DNA from: Cyanobacteria bacterium REEB459
GTDB lineage: Bacteria; Cyanobacteriota; Cyanobacteriia; Phormidesmidales; Phormidesmidaceae
Length of the DNA stretch: 64,000 nucleotides
Reading direction: 5' to 3'
Assembly (NCBI GenBank): GCA_018970085.1
Contig: JAGWXD010000008.1
Span: forward strand, 1-64,000
Shown: in pieces, positions 35,138 to 44,223 of the stretch
How positions within the stretch are numbered: position 1 is the stretch's first letter
Layout: each line of letters begins with the position of its first letter
Notes under the pieces: generated by a model
Seen by the model: the letters and a program-made list of their open reading frames with translations, nothing else
Told to the model about the DNA's origin: nothing
The model's database searches: none
Position numbers and translations under genes: made by a program

Positions 35138-35155
35138 TCCCCACTGGCTGGGGGG
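35137..35155. CRISPR. third CRISPR repeat, 5' half only
   Basis: GTCCCCACTGGCTGGGGGG is identical over 19 bases to the first half of repeat B at 34638. The 3' half with GAAAC is missing; the sequence passes into the end of the WYL gene. Its first base is the last base of the mscL stop codon. Confidence 0.6.
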
Positions 35156-35161
35156 CCCCGG

Positions 35162-35779
35162 CTAACCCCTATACAGACCGAAGATGGCGGCGACGGCGGT
35201 TTTAGTCTTCTCCACCATCATCTCCGGCGCGACCACCCTGACCCCGTCTTCAAACCCCAAAATCCACCGCCACAGGTTCCGGTCTTCCCTGGCCCACAGG
35301 GGCAATTGCACCTGAAAGCGGTCGGGATGGCGGGGGTCAGGACTTTTCGATAGACAGAACAGCGACTGCGCCGGGCTGGGGCCGGGGGTAAGGCGGGGGG
35401 ACATTTTTAACTGTTCTCGGGGAAACCGCTGGGTGCCTTTGCTGATGAAGGCAAAGATGCCATCGGCAAACCACAGTTCTAACATCAGGCCGCCGCCAGA
35501 GGCCAGATAGAGAGGTTGCAGACGCTGTAGGGCTTGGCGGTGGACCGTCTGGGACCGTTGGTTGGGCGGGGGATGGCCGCGAAATAGGCGGTCTATGCGC
35601 TCAAATTGCAGTAGCCCGGCTTCGGGACCGGTGGCGATTTCATAGCCCGAATGCCAGGCGATCGTGTGAAACACAATCTGCAGGGGCCAGGCCCGAAAAA
35701 AGCCGGTGGAAGAGGGGGCGAAGCGACCCGCCCCATCTCGATGACCGAATTGCTCAATTCCAAAGGCTTTGAAGCCCTC
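35162..35779 (-). pseudogene. WYL-domain regulator (CRISPR-associated type), N-terminus lost
   Basis: The open frame runs from 35779 (just after an in-frame TAG) without an ATG; the first usable start is a GTG at 35674. The chain FFRAWPLQIVFHTIAWHSGYEIATG, RIDRLF, HRQALQRLQPLYLASGGGLMLELWF, FQVQLPLWAREDRNLWRWILGFEDGVRVVAP resembles the WYL part of the cyanobacterial CRISPR-associated protein group TIGR03985, which lies next to CRISPR loci. The N-terminal winged-helix half is absent, so this is probably a remnant. Its place beside CRISPR-like repeats supports the call. Confidence 0.6.
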
Positions 35780-35997
35780 CTACTTTAACGATCTAGTGCA
35801 GGTATGGGTAACCTCCCTATCTGAAGCAGAAATGGGGATGCCGACGATGTTTAGGTTGGGCTGATTACTGACTTTGTTTCATAGGAGCTTACCATACCTC
35901 TATAGCGGCCCTGGAACCCTTAATTCTTCGTGAACCCCTTAAGGGTTACCTATTTTTAACTACGAAAGCCCTGGGCCGATCCAATCAGCTACACTTT

Positions 35998-36023
35998 AAA
36001 ATATATTGAGAAAATATATTGAG
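35998..36023. repeat. tandem 13-base duplication upstream of glycosyltransferase
   Basis: AAAATATATTGAG occurs twice head to tail, flanked on both sides by CTTTAAA. Each copy contains a TATATT that could serve as a -10 element for the gene starting at 36101. A stem AACCCCTTAAGGGTT followed by ACCTATTTTT lies about 60 bases further upstream. Confidence 0.7.
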
Positions 36024-36100
36024 CTTTAAAGACAGGGAAATGCTCTACGGCCTTGATTTTCTCCAGTTGCATTTTTTTTATATACCTAATTGCTAAAGTT

Positions 36101-37444
36101 ATGGATATCGATATCCTTCCAACCCCAGTAACGGAAATCGTTGCAGACCAGCCTTTACGGGTTTTGATGCTGGCTGAGACTTGTAACCCCAGCTGGCCTT
36201 CTTTGCCCCTATTGGCCTATCGATTAGCTCGGGAGTTATCAACCCAGGTAGAACTGGTGGTAGCTACCCAGATCCGTAATCGGCCTGCTATCGAACAGGA
36301 GGGTTTGGGCCGTGCTGAGGTGCTGTACTTTGATACAGAAAATATTGCTGCTCCCCTGACTCGATTGGGAAGCTGGCTGCGGGGAGGCAAGGACATCGGC
36401 TGGACCTTGCAAGTGTTGATCGATTACCCCAGTCATCTAGCCTTTGAACGGGCGGTTTGGCAGCGATTTAAGACTGATTTGCGCCAGGGTCGATTTGATC
36501 TGGTCCATCGTTTTACCCCGATGACTCCTCCCATACCCAGTTACATGGCCAGTAAATGTCCGATTCCCCTGGTGTTGGGTCCCCTTAATGGAGGTCTACC
36601 CTGGCCTCGGCAATTTACCCAGGAGTTAAAGCGAGAGCGAGAATCACTCACCTACCTGCGGGAGGCTTATCGACTATTTCCCTATTATCGGGCTACCTAT
36701 AAAAGGCCCCAAACCATCCTGGCTGCCCATGCCCATACTATTAAGGATCTGCCGGCCGGCAGCCGAGCTAAGGTGATCAACTTTCCGGATACCGGCTATG
36801 ATCCAAATCTATTTCCCATGGTCGATCGCCAGCCCGGCGGCCCCATGACTATTCTTTTTGCCGGGCGCCTAGTGCCCTATAAACAGCCAGCGGTGGTGTT
36901 GCAGGCTATTGCCCATAGCCCCCTTCTGCAACAACACCGTTTAGTGGTGATTGGCGATGGCCCAGAACGCCCAAGGCTGGAGCAAATTATTCAGGACTAC
37001 AAGTTAGAGCACTGTGTGGAACTGTTACGGTCAGTTCCCTACGCAGATTTTGCCCGGGTTATGCAGCAGGCAGATATTTTTGCCTTTCCTTCAATTCGAG
37101 AGTTGGGGGGCAACGTGATTCTAGAAGCTATGGCGGTGGGTCTGACCTGCGTGGTTGTGGATTACGGTGGACCGGGTACGTTTATCGACGCGGACCGGGG
37201 TGTGAAAATCCCCATGGGGGATGTGCACCATCTAATTCAGGCCTACCAACGCACCCTAGAAGATTTAGTCAGCCATCCAGATAAGGTGGCTCACCTGGGC
37301 CGGGCTGCCCATGATCATGTCTTGAGATATTATTCCTGGCAGGCCCGCAGTCGGAAGATGCTGGAAATTTACCATTGGACTCTGGGGCGGTCTGATACTA
37401 AACCTGACTACTGGCAGCAGCCGGCTTTGGGGCCTCAATCCTAG
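36101..37444 (+). CDS. glycosyltransferase family 4 protein
   Basis: 447 residues from ATG 36101 (the frame opens 16 codons earlier with a hydrophobic stretch that lacks a ribosome site). GT-B fold: N-terminal LRVLMLAETCNPSWPSLPLLAYRLARELS, LVLGPLNGGLPWPRQF, then the nucleotide-sugar part MTILFAGRLVPYKQPAVVLQAI, LVVIGDGPERPRLEQII and the E-x7-E region FPSIRELGGNVILEAMAVGL. Retaining GT4 enzymes add sugars to polysaccharides or lipids; substrate unknown. Stand-alone. Confidence 0.85.
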   Translation: MDIDILPTPVTEIVADQPLRVLMLAETCNPSWPSLPLLAYRLARELSTQVELVVATQIRNRPAIEQEGLGRAEVLYFDTENIAAPLTRLGSWLRGGKDIGWTLQVLIDYPSHLAFERAVWQRFKTDLRQGRFDLVHRFTPMTPPIPSYMASKCPIPLVLGPLNGGLPWPRQFTQELKRERESLTYLREAYRLFPYYRATYKRPQTILAAHAHTIKDLPAGSRAKVINFPDTGYDPNLFPMVDRQPGGPMTILFAGRLVPYKQPAVVLQAIAHSPLLQQHRLVVIGDGPERPRLEQIIQDYKLEHCVELLRSVPYADFARVMQQADIFAFPSIRELGGNVILEAMAVGLTCVVVDYGGPGTFIDADRGVKIPMGDVHHLIQAYQRTLEDLVSHPDKVAHLGRAAHDHVLRYYSWQARSRKMLEIYHWTLGRSDTKPDYWQQPALGPQS

Positions 37445-37980
37445 GGGCTGGTGAGCCAAGGGGGAGATGACCTCCAGGGTTGTAGACCTTAATCGATCGC
37501 CAGGGTAAACCTGACCCCCTAGCCTGTCACTACCTACCCCAAATAGTGACAGGCTAGAGTAAACGCTTCCCTAGCCTGTCACCATTTTTCTGTTAAATGA
37601 GTCAATGGTTCTTCTCCCTGAAGCTTACCAAGGTGGACTTTGAGTTAGTAGAGCCTGCCTGGCCCCGCCCACAGCCGCCTCTTGCTAGATCCTCGTTTGG
37701 TTCTGCCCCTCAGGGCTGACCACCTTTTCTGTGGTGGGGGATGATCTACATCCTCATCTATATACTAACAAATCCTGACTTTTGCCGGGGCCACCCCTCG
37801 AGACTTTTAGAAAAGTCAGGTAACTAGTCACAGCGGCTGGGCTACCGGCTGTCAGTAGGCACCCTCTGCCCTTGAAGGATGGTCACGGCTACGCGCTCCT
37901 GGGTTAATCCCTGGGCCCACCCGAGGGCGGCGGTTTTTACCACTTTGCAGGGGGGCGGGGGCATTGGCCATACCTCTGAG
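37445..37980. other. intergenic region rich in inverted repeats, no gene
   Basis: About 535 bases. Contains three copies of TAGCCTGTCAC in alternating orientation (37520-37583), a CCACC/TGGTGG stem near 37722, and CCTGACTTTT (37774-37783) with AAAAGTCAGG (37811-37820). I found no protein frame with recognisable features on either strand. Confidence 0.55.
37520..37583 (+). promoter_or_regulatory. three-arm stem-loop region, possible terminator/anti-terminator
   Basis: Arm 1 TAGCCTGTCACTA (37520-37532), arm 2 TAGTGACAGGCTA (37544-37556) and arm 3 CTAGCCTGTCACC (37571-37583) followed by ATTTTTCTG. Arm 2 can pair perfectly with arm 1 or over 11 bases with arm 3; only the second hairpin is followed by a T run. 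It lies 75 bases after the glycosyltransferase stop and would end its transcript. Confidence 0.5.
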
Positions 37981-38793
37981 CTAACCAGCGGGTCGATCAC
38001 GCTTGAATCGGGCCGACATCACGATTAAAGCTACCAGCAAGATAGAGGCGGCCAGAGCGGCACCGATCGCAATGGCTGGGGTGGGACTACTCTGGCGCAC
38101 GGCGATCGCCAGCAGGGCCCAGATCAACACCAGGGTAAAGGCATAATCCTGCCGTTGCCAGATGACCAGCAGCCCCAGTAGGGTCGCTACTGCCAGCATT
38201 ACCAGAGTCCAAACCAGGGGAGACACTCCCCACCCAGTCCATCCCCAAGCGTAAAGGGCAGAAGCCACATTGACAATGGTGGCCACTCCAATCCAGGCCA
38301 GGTAGATACTAAAGGGTATCTGGCAGAACCAGCGGTCTCGGCGGCGAAACTGAGACTGGCCCCCATGTAAGGTCCGATAAATACCGACTAAACACAGCAA
38401 AATCGTGGCAATGGCCAGAACTGACCAACCAAACTGGCGCAGGGTAAATAGAAAAATCCAGATTACCTGAGCCATACAGGCCAGGATTAATAGTTGATTG
38501 ACCTGCTGTAAACGGCGTTGTCGGCGCTGGGAGGGATAGAGCTGATAAATGCCGTAGGCGATTAACCCCAGATAGATCAGTCCCCAAATAGCAAAGGCGT
38601 AATTCGCCGGTGTAATCAGCACTCCCGCCAATCTGGTGTTAGCAATTTGACCGACGTTTTGACCACCGGGTGGATGGATGTTAGAAAGGGTATTAACCAC
38701 CAGGGTAGTCATAATCGCCCCCAGCGTTGCGATCGCCAGGCCCGGACCAGGCGCAGCCAACCGTTGATCATTGAACCGTTGATCGTTATGCAT
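37981..38793 (-). CDS. TspO/MBR-like tryptophan-rich membrane protein
   Basis: 270 residues with about seven membrane helices. The segment ANTRLAGVLITPANYAFAIWGLIYLGLIAYGIYQL is typical of the long cyanobacterial TspO-like family (tryptophan-rich sensory protein), as are WIGVATIVNVASALYAWGW and the second-half TM hairpins. Relatives bind tetrapyrroles or are of unknown role; these long forms are not the classic five-helix TspO. Single gene with about 160 bases to the pseudogene upstream. Confidence 0.65.
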   Translation of the reverse strand: MHNDQRFNDQRLAAPGPGLAIATLGAIMTTLVVNTLSNIHPPGGQNVGQIANTRLAGVLITPANYAFAIWGLIYLGLIAYGIYQLYPSQRRQRRLQQVNQLLILACMAQVIWIFLFTLRQFGWSVLAIATILLCLVGIYRTLHGGQSQFRRRDRWFCQIPFSIYLAWIGVATIVNVASALYAWGWTGWGVSPLVWTLVMLAVATLLGLLVIWQRQDYAFTLVLIWALLAIAVRQSSPTPAIAIGAALAASILLVALIVMSARFKRDRPAG

Positions 38794-38951
38794 AGAAGGT
38801 CATCAGATATCCAGCCTCTCTGTCATCATACTCTTCCCCAGCCCATCCGCAGTGGGCGATGGGGCTGGCCCTGCCTGGTGAGGCCCGAGAGGGAAGCGGC
38901 TCAGCCCACCCCTCTTCAGCTTGGAAGCACTAGAACCGTTAAAGCAAATCA

Positions 38952-39312
38952 TCATCCGGCCATTTCGGGCTGGCGATCGATGGGACCAATCCGTTCTCCG
39001 GTAATCAGTTCCACCACATCCATACCGTTACTGATCACCCCTGGCACGCTGGGATAGCCGGCACTGGCTCCGACCAAAACCAGGTTAGGTAGATCGCTCC
39101 GATAGCCGAGACGGTGTAACCCACCTGCTGAGGTACAGCTTGGCTCCGTAGATATTGCCCTCGGGCTGCCCCAGAAAGTGCTCCGTGGTGGTGGGGGTGC
39201 CATAGACCCGAAAACGGGTGTAGCGATCCACCTCTGGAATCAGACCCACACACTGGTCATAACCGCCTGATACACCTCGCCTAGCGATCGCAAGGTGTTG
39301 TCTATCTGGTTC
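38952..39312 (-). pseudogene. FAD-dependent oxidoreductase (carotenoid-type), C-terminal remnant
   Basis: Pieces of the end of a phytoene-desaturase-like flavoprotein occur in successive frames: QIDNTLRSLGEVYQAVMTSV, then VGLIPEVDRYTRFRVYGTP with FLGQPEGNIYGAKL, then PQQVG, then LHRLGYRSDLPNLVLVGASAGYPSVPGVISNGMDVVELITGE. At least three frameshifts separate them, and everything upstream (the FAD-binding N-terminus) is missing. The order and sense are preserved, so this is decay of one gene rather than chance. Which carotenoid or retinoid enzyme it was cannot be told. Confidence 0.8.
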
Positions 39313-39446
39313 TATCTTCCCCTGGTAATTAGGGAAATTCACTAAAGGATAGAAAACGATCACAAAAAATGGAAAACTAAATCTTACCTGAGGCAAAAAT
39401 GATCAGAGATTAATTTCTCTGACTCAAATCGAGATTTTCTGGGCAC

Positions 39447-40145
39447 CTAACCCGTCGTGCCGACAGGCTTGCGATCCTCGGGGGTAGAGGTCACCTGCTG
39501 TAGGCGATGAAATTCCCGTTCCAGAGCCTGGCCCAGGGAGCGATTTTTGGGATCCACCCGTCTGGCTTTGTGGAGACAGGCGGCGGCTTTGTTAAACTCC
39601 CCGCTGCTAATGGAGGCCTGACCCCAGCGGTAGTAGGTAATTGCCTGCCACTGACGCACCTCGGGGTCTTGGGGAAAGCGATGGGCCAACCCCTCCACCA
39701 AGGCGATCGCCCGGGCGTAGCGGCGGCTCCGAAAGAATCCCTGTAGCTGGTGAAAGCCAATTTGCTTCAAGTCCTGGTTAGACAGGACTGGTCTGGAGGC
39801 AGCCTGGTCAGAGCGATTGGGGGGAACCGCAGCAGGGCTGGCCGGAGGCACTCCGCTGCTCTGGGGCCGGCCAGGCTCTGGCCGAGAGGCGGCTTGATAG
39901 CCAGGGGCTGGGGATGACCTGAAGGGCGATTGTTCCTGCTGAATACGGGTAGCCGCTGGGGGCAGGGCCTGGGTTAAGGCCCGATAGGCCTGGGTCACCT
40001 GAATAAATTTGTCCTTAGCCTGGCTATTGCCAGGGTTGGTATCGGGGTGATAAAGGCGGGCCAGCTGGCGATAGGCCAGCTTGATGTCGGTGAAGCTGGC
40101 TCCGGTTCGTAATCCTAGAATGCGATATTGGTGTGCCAGAACCAT
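39447..40145 (-). CDS. DnaJ-domain protein with TPR-like C-terminus
   Basis: 232 residues. J-domain at the N-terminus (HQYRILGLRTGASFTDIKLAYRQLARLYHPDTNPG) with the HPD tripeptide. A Pro/Ser/Gln-rich linker (about residues 70-120) leads to a helical region with tetratricopeptide-like pattern (RARAIALVEGLAHRFPQDPEVRQWQA, GEFNKAAACLHKARRVDPKNRSL). Probably a DnaK co-chaperone bound to specific clients; not the general DnaJ since zinc fingers are absent. Confidence 0.8.
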   Translation of the reverse strand: MVLAHQYRILGLRTGASFTDIKLAYRQLARLYHPDTNPGNSQAKDKFIQVTQAYRALTQALPPAATRIQQEQSPFRSSPAPGYQAASRPEPGRPQSSGVPPASPAAVPPNRSDQAASRPVLSNQDLKQIGFHQLQGFFRSRRYARAIALVEGLAHRFPQDPEVRQWQAITYYRWGQASISSGEFNKAAACLHKARRVDPKNRSLGQALEREFHRLQQVTSTPEDRKPVGTTG

Positions 40146-40354
40146 GGTGAGTGATCCTAGAAAAACTAACTAAGGGAATTGTCCCTAATTGTGCCAACTT
40201 TCTGGAAAACTGGTGCAAAAAAAATAATCCTCTCCCCTGGTAGGAGGGCTAAGCCTGGTTCTTTGGGGGCGCGGGTGATGCCGGGGCGCTGGGCTTATAC
40301 TAGACTAACCGTGTCCCACACTAACCCTGTCCCACCTTCTTTGCTGCCCTTGTC

Positions 40355-41989
40355 ATGAGCATTTTCAAACAGCTGCAAGCCCATGTCCAAACCCTGGGGT
40401 CTGCCCTGACCCCAGAGGTGCGTCAGGCCGCCAAGGAGTACCTGGTGACGTGGATCCAGGCTAATGCTACCCAGCTCGGCACCAAGCCCCTACCGGCTGC
40501 CACCAATGGGGTCATGATGCAAGGGTTCCATTGGTACACCAGCGCCGAGGGTAACCACTGGCGTCACCTGCAGGCAGAGGCCAGGGCTCTGGCCGCAGTG
40601 GGAATAACCGGTATCTGGTTACCTCCTGCCTATAAGGGCATAGGCGGCAGCGGCGATGTCGGCTACGGTGTCTACGATATCTTTGATCTGGGCGAATTTG
40701 ACCAAAAGGGTAGCGTGCGCACCAAGTACGGCACTAGTCAGGAATACCAGGAGGCCGTGGCAACCTTACGAGGGGCGGGGATTCAAGTCTATGCCGATGT
40801 GGTGTTCAACCACAAAATGGGGGCGGACTACGAAGAGGACTTTAATGCCACTCCCATGGATCCAGCCAACCGGAACCGGCCCCTGAGGCCGATGGAAAAG
40901 ATTAAATCCTGGACTGGCTATAGTTTTCCTGGCCGGGGGGAGACCTATTCCAGCATGAAGTGGCACTGGTGGCATTTCGATTCCGTTGATTACAACAGCT
41001 ACGATGCCGACTTCAGGGCTGTCTGGTTAATCGAGGGCAAGAGCTTCGAAAATAAGGTCAGCCTGGAGTCAGGCAACTTTGATTACCTAATGGGTTGTGA
41101 CCTGGACATAGAACATCCGGAGGTCAGAGGTGAACTAAAGTACTGGGGTGAATGGATACTGGATCGCATTGGCGTTGATGGTTTTCGCATTGACGCCATC
41201 AAGCATATTAACGGTGACTTTTTTAGCGATTGGCTCGACCACCTGGAAGGCTATGCCCAACGGGACCTGTTCTGTGTAGGGGAGTACTGGACCTACGACC
41301 TGAATACCCTGAGTTGGTACCTGGGCAATTCTGGAGGGCGCCTTAGTTTGTTTGATGCCCCTCTGCATAATAACTTCCACCAGGCCAGCCGGGCGGGGGG
41401 TAACTATGACATGCGCAGGATTCTAGACGGTACCCTGATGAAGGACATTCCTCTGCTGGCGGTGACCCTGGTGGAGAACCATGATACCCAGCCCCTCCAG
41501 GCCCTGGAATCCCCCGTGGAATCCTGGTTTAAGCCCCTTGCCTACGCGATTATTCTACTGCGGGCGGAAGGCTATCCCTGTATCTTTTACCCTGACTACT
41601 ACGGGGCCCACTACCGCGACCGCGGGCGGGATGGTCAGGAGTACGACATTTCTATGGATGCTCACAAAGTCATCATCGATCAACTACTGGGAGCCCGTCA
41701 GCGCTATGCCCATGGGCCCCAGTACGACTATTTTGATCATTTCAACACGATTGGCTGGACCCGGCTGGGGGATCAGGCCCATCCCGGCGCTATGGCAGTA
41801 ATTCTCAGCGACGGACCGGCTGGTAGTAAGTGGATGGAGGTGGGCAAGCCCCATACCACCTTCCGCGACCTGACCGGCCACAGACCGGAACGGGTAACCA
41901 CCAACCCTGAGGGGTGGGCCGAGTTTTACTGTAACGGCGGTTCGGTTTCAGTCTGGGTGGAAGACCATTCCCCCTGGCCCTGGTCTTAG
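40355..41989 (+). CDS. amyA: cytoplasmic alpha-amylase (GH13)
   Basis: 544 residues. GH13 barrel: GVMMQGFHWYTSAEGNHW at the start, ADVVFNHKMGADYEEDF, GFRIDAIKH with nucleophile D280, GEYWTYD with acid E310, and ENHDTQ with D377. No signal peptide, so intracellular, acting on glycogen-derived maltodextrins. The first 45 residues (LQAHVQTLGSALTPEVRQAAKEYL) are a helical extension before the usual catalytic start. The 3' end overlaps the convergent antiporter gene by 4 bases. Confidence 0.9.
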   Translation: MSIFKQLQAHVQTLGSALTPEVRQAAKEYLVTWIQANATQLGTKPLPAATNGVMMQGFHWYTSAEGNHWRHLQAEARALAAVGITGIWLPPAYKGIGGSGDVGYGVYDIFDLGEFDQKGSVRTKYGTSQEYQEAVATLRGAGIQVYADVVFNHKMGADYEEDFNATPMDPANRNRPLRPMEKIKSWTGYSFPGRGETYSSMKWHWWHFDSVDYNSYDADFRAVWLIEGKSFENKVSLESGNFDYLMGCDLDIEHPEVRGELKYWGEWILDRIGVDGFRIDAIKHINGDFFSDWLDHLEGYAQRDLFCVGEYWTYDLNTLSWYLGNSGGRLSLFDAPLHNNFHQASRAGGNYDMRRILDGTLMKDIPLLAVTLVENHDTQPLQALESPVESWFKPLAYAIILLRAEGYPCIFYPDYYGAHYRDRGRDGQEYDISMDAHKVIIDQLLGARQRYAHGPQYDYFDHFNTIGWTRLGDQAHPGAMAVILSDGPAGSKWMEVGKPHTTFRDLTGHRPERVTTNPEGWAEFYCNGGSVSVWVEDHSPWPWS

Positions 41990-43878
41990 GTACCCGCAGG
42001 TAGGGGGATTTCCTCTACCGTGGGTAGGGTTTCGAGGCTAAGCTGCGGAGGCTGGATGCCCCCAGACAGCCGTTTTAATAGTTTAGGTTTGGCATCGTAG
42101 AGCAGATAGATCAGGCGATCGCCCGCCCGCCAGGTTTCCTGAGCGATCGCCACCTGTAAATGGCCTTCCCGCTCTAGCAGCAGAGGTATCATCGTGCCAC
42201 TATTAATCAAGGCCAGCAAGTGGGCCTGTTGCAACTCCCTCTGGGAATGGCGCAGCCAGGTTTCTCCCAACCGCACCTCTCCCTGCTGCAGGTAAGTGTT
42301 CCACTTTCTCAAGGGCAGTCTAGTCAGCCTTGCCTGCTTCAGGTTAGCTGGTTCGGGGGCTTCTTCCAGTTCAGTTTCCTGCGGTAGCACTGCAATTACC
42401 TGGGGTGGTGCAAATTCCTCTAGGGCCCGTTGCGCCACTACGGCATTTACCTCTCCGTTTTTGGTGATGGCTAGAAAAGTCCCGGTTTGGGCCAGACCCG
42501 CCTGTTCCAGGGCATCGTGATCAAGGGCGCTGCTAATCAATACCGGCAGGCCCTGGTTAGCGGCCTCTTCGCAGGCCAGGTCACTGGTATCGATCAGCAC
42601 TACCGGGTCACCGTGGTCCCGAATCAAACGGGCAATCAGCAAACTCAAGGGATTACAGCCGACCACCACCGCTCCGGCGGCGTTGGCCTTAGTCAGACCC
42701 AGCCAACGGGCTACCAGCCCGGCGGTGAGCCCCTGTACCAGCACAGTCATAATGATGGTGAGAAATACCAGGGCCTTAATGGCATCACCACCGCTTAAGC
42801 CTTGCTCTGTTAGCAAAATTGCAAACAAAGAGGCAATGGACGCCGACACAATACCCCGGGGGGCTACCCAGCTGAGAAAGGCTTTCTGACGCCAGTTTAA
42901 ATCGCTGGATCGGGTACATAGCCAGACACTGAGGGGGCGCACTACAACCATTAAAACGCTCACCGTTGCCACTGCCCCCCAGCCCAGGGCAAACACGCTA
43001 TCGATGGATAGATCGGCGGCTAGCAAAATAAATAACACCGATACGGCCAACACCGTTAGCTGCCCTTTAAATCGCCGCAGCAGCCGTTCATCGGGCACCG
43101 ACAGCGATCGCACCAGCAACCCCGCCACCACCGTAGCCATTAACCCAGACTCACTGCGCAGGGCCTGGGCTACTCCAAAGGTACTCCACAGACCGGCCAA
43201 CACCACCAGATTCGAGAGGTCTTCGCTGAGCTGGGGGGTAGACTTTAAAAACAGCCCCATCAGCCCCCCCCCCAGGGCTCCTACCGTGATGCCAATCGCC
43301 AGGCGCAGGGCCAGGCCGCTGAGAATAGAAGCGGCATCGGTATGACCATTCAGCACAATTCCCAGCACCACCACCGCCAGCACAGCTCCCACCGGGTCAA
43401 TCAGCACCCCCTCTCCCTCTAAGAGGGTAGAGACCTTGCGATCAACTTTGACCTGGCGCACCAGGGGAGTCACCACCGTAGGACCCGTGACCACTACCAG
43501 AGAGGCATAGAGAAAGGCCAGGGGCCAGGGAAACTCGCCCAACCAATGGGCCGCCAGCCCTCCCCCCACCAGGGTAATCAGGACTCCGAGAGTGACCAGA
43601 TTACGCAGGCTGCTGGACACCTGACCCAGTTCACCTAGTTCCAGGCTTAGCCCTCCTTCGAAGAGAATTAGGGCCACACTCAGGGCGACTACCACCTCCA
43701 GTCCTACCCCCAGAGCCTGGGGATGGAGCAGGCCCAGGCCATCGGGCCCCAAACCGATGCCAAATAGAAGCAAAAAAATAATACTAGGTACGCCACTGAA
43801 GAACCCAACCACCTGAGCTGTAACCCCAGCCAATACCGTCAAGACTATTTGTAGGGTCAGGTCAAGGGCGACATCCAT
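41986..43878 (-). CDS. CPA1-type cation/proton antiporter with TrkA-N domain
   Basis: About 630 residues. Twelve to thirteen membrane helices in the N-terminal 400 residues (LILFEGGLSLELGELG, VVVTGPTVVTPLVRQV, GVLIDPVGAVLAVVVLG with the Asp of the ion site, WVAPRGIVSASIASLFA), then a soluble NAD-binding TrkA-N domain (VVVGCNPLSLLIARLIRDHGDPVVLIDTS) and a C-terminal region resembling TrkA-C. It exchanges Na+ or K+ for H+. I choose ATG 43878; a GTG at 43929 adds 17 residues. Close to the amylase, but convergent. Confidence 0.88.
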   Translation of the reverse strand: MDVALDLTLQIVLTVLAGVTAQVVGFFSGVPSIIFLLLFGIGLGPDGLGLLHPQALGVGLEVVVALSVALILFEGGLSLELGELGQVSSSLRNLVTLGVLITLVGGGLAAHWLGEFPWPLAFLYASLVVVTGPTVVTPLVRQVKVDRKVSTLLEGEGVLIDPVGAVLAVVVLGIVLNGHTDAASILSGLALRLAIGITVGALGGGLMGLFLKSTPQLSEDLSNLVVLAGLWSTFGVAQALRSESGLMATVVAGLLVRSLSVPDERLLRRFKGQLTVLAVSVLFILLAADLSIDSVFALGWGAVATVSVLMVVVRPLSVWLCTRSSDLNWRQKAFLSWVAPRGIVSASIASLFAILLTEQGLSGGDAIKALVFLTIIMTVLVQGLTAGLVARWLGLTKANAAGAVVVGCNPLSLLIARLIRDHGDPVVLIDTSDLACEEAANQGLPVLISSALDHDALEQAGLAQTGTFLAITKNGEVNAVVAQRALEEFAPPQVIAVLPQETELEEAPEPANLKQARLTRLPLRKWNTYLQQGEVRLGETWLRHSQRELQQAHLLALINSGTMIPLLLEREGHLQVAIAQETWRAGDRLIYLLYDAKPKLLKRLSGGIQPPQLSLETLPTVEEIPLPAGT

Positions 43879-44223
43879 AGGCCAGGCAAGTGGCAAAGTA
43901 ACTGCTTGGGTGAGAGTCTTCAGACTCACTGAACGCCAGGGGCAGGTAAATTCTGCCGAGGCGAGCTGACCAGCCTGAAAAGGGGCTAGAAATAGTAGAG
44001 CAAAAGCCCTTACCCGCGGTGATTAGGGACAGTGGGCAGGCGGTAGCCAGTCCAAGAGCCATAACCGTTAGTCAGTCTGGTCACGTCCTGTTTAGAATAG
44101 CACTTCTACCTACCCGGTCGGGTTTTACCGATAGTGCTCCCAGGACAGCCGCGGTGCGCTCACCCGCCCTGGCCCAAAGGGGTTGCCAGAGTTGGCGATC
44201 GCTAGCCATCGGTGCCCATAGGT

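Noticed and set aside
32873-36050. Genomic island integrated at tRNA-Arg with att repeats
   Set aside because: The region starts at the tRNA, but I found no direct repeat of the tRNA 3' end downstream and no integrase, so site-specific integration is not supported.
37774-37820. CCTGACTTTT/AAAAGTCAGG inverted repeat as a terminator
   Set aside because: The loop is 27 bases and no T run follows; kept only as an inverted repeat in the intergenic description.
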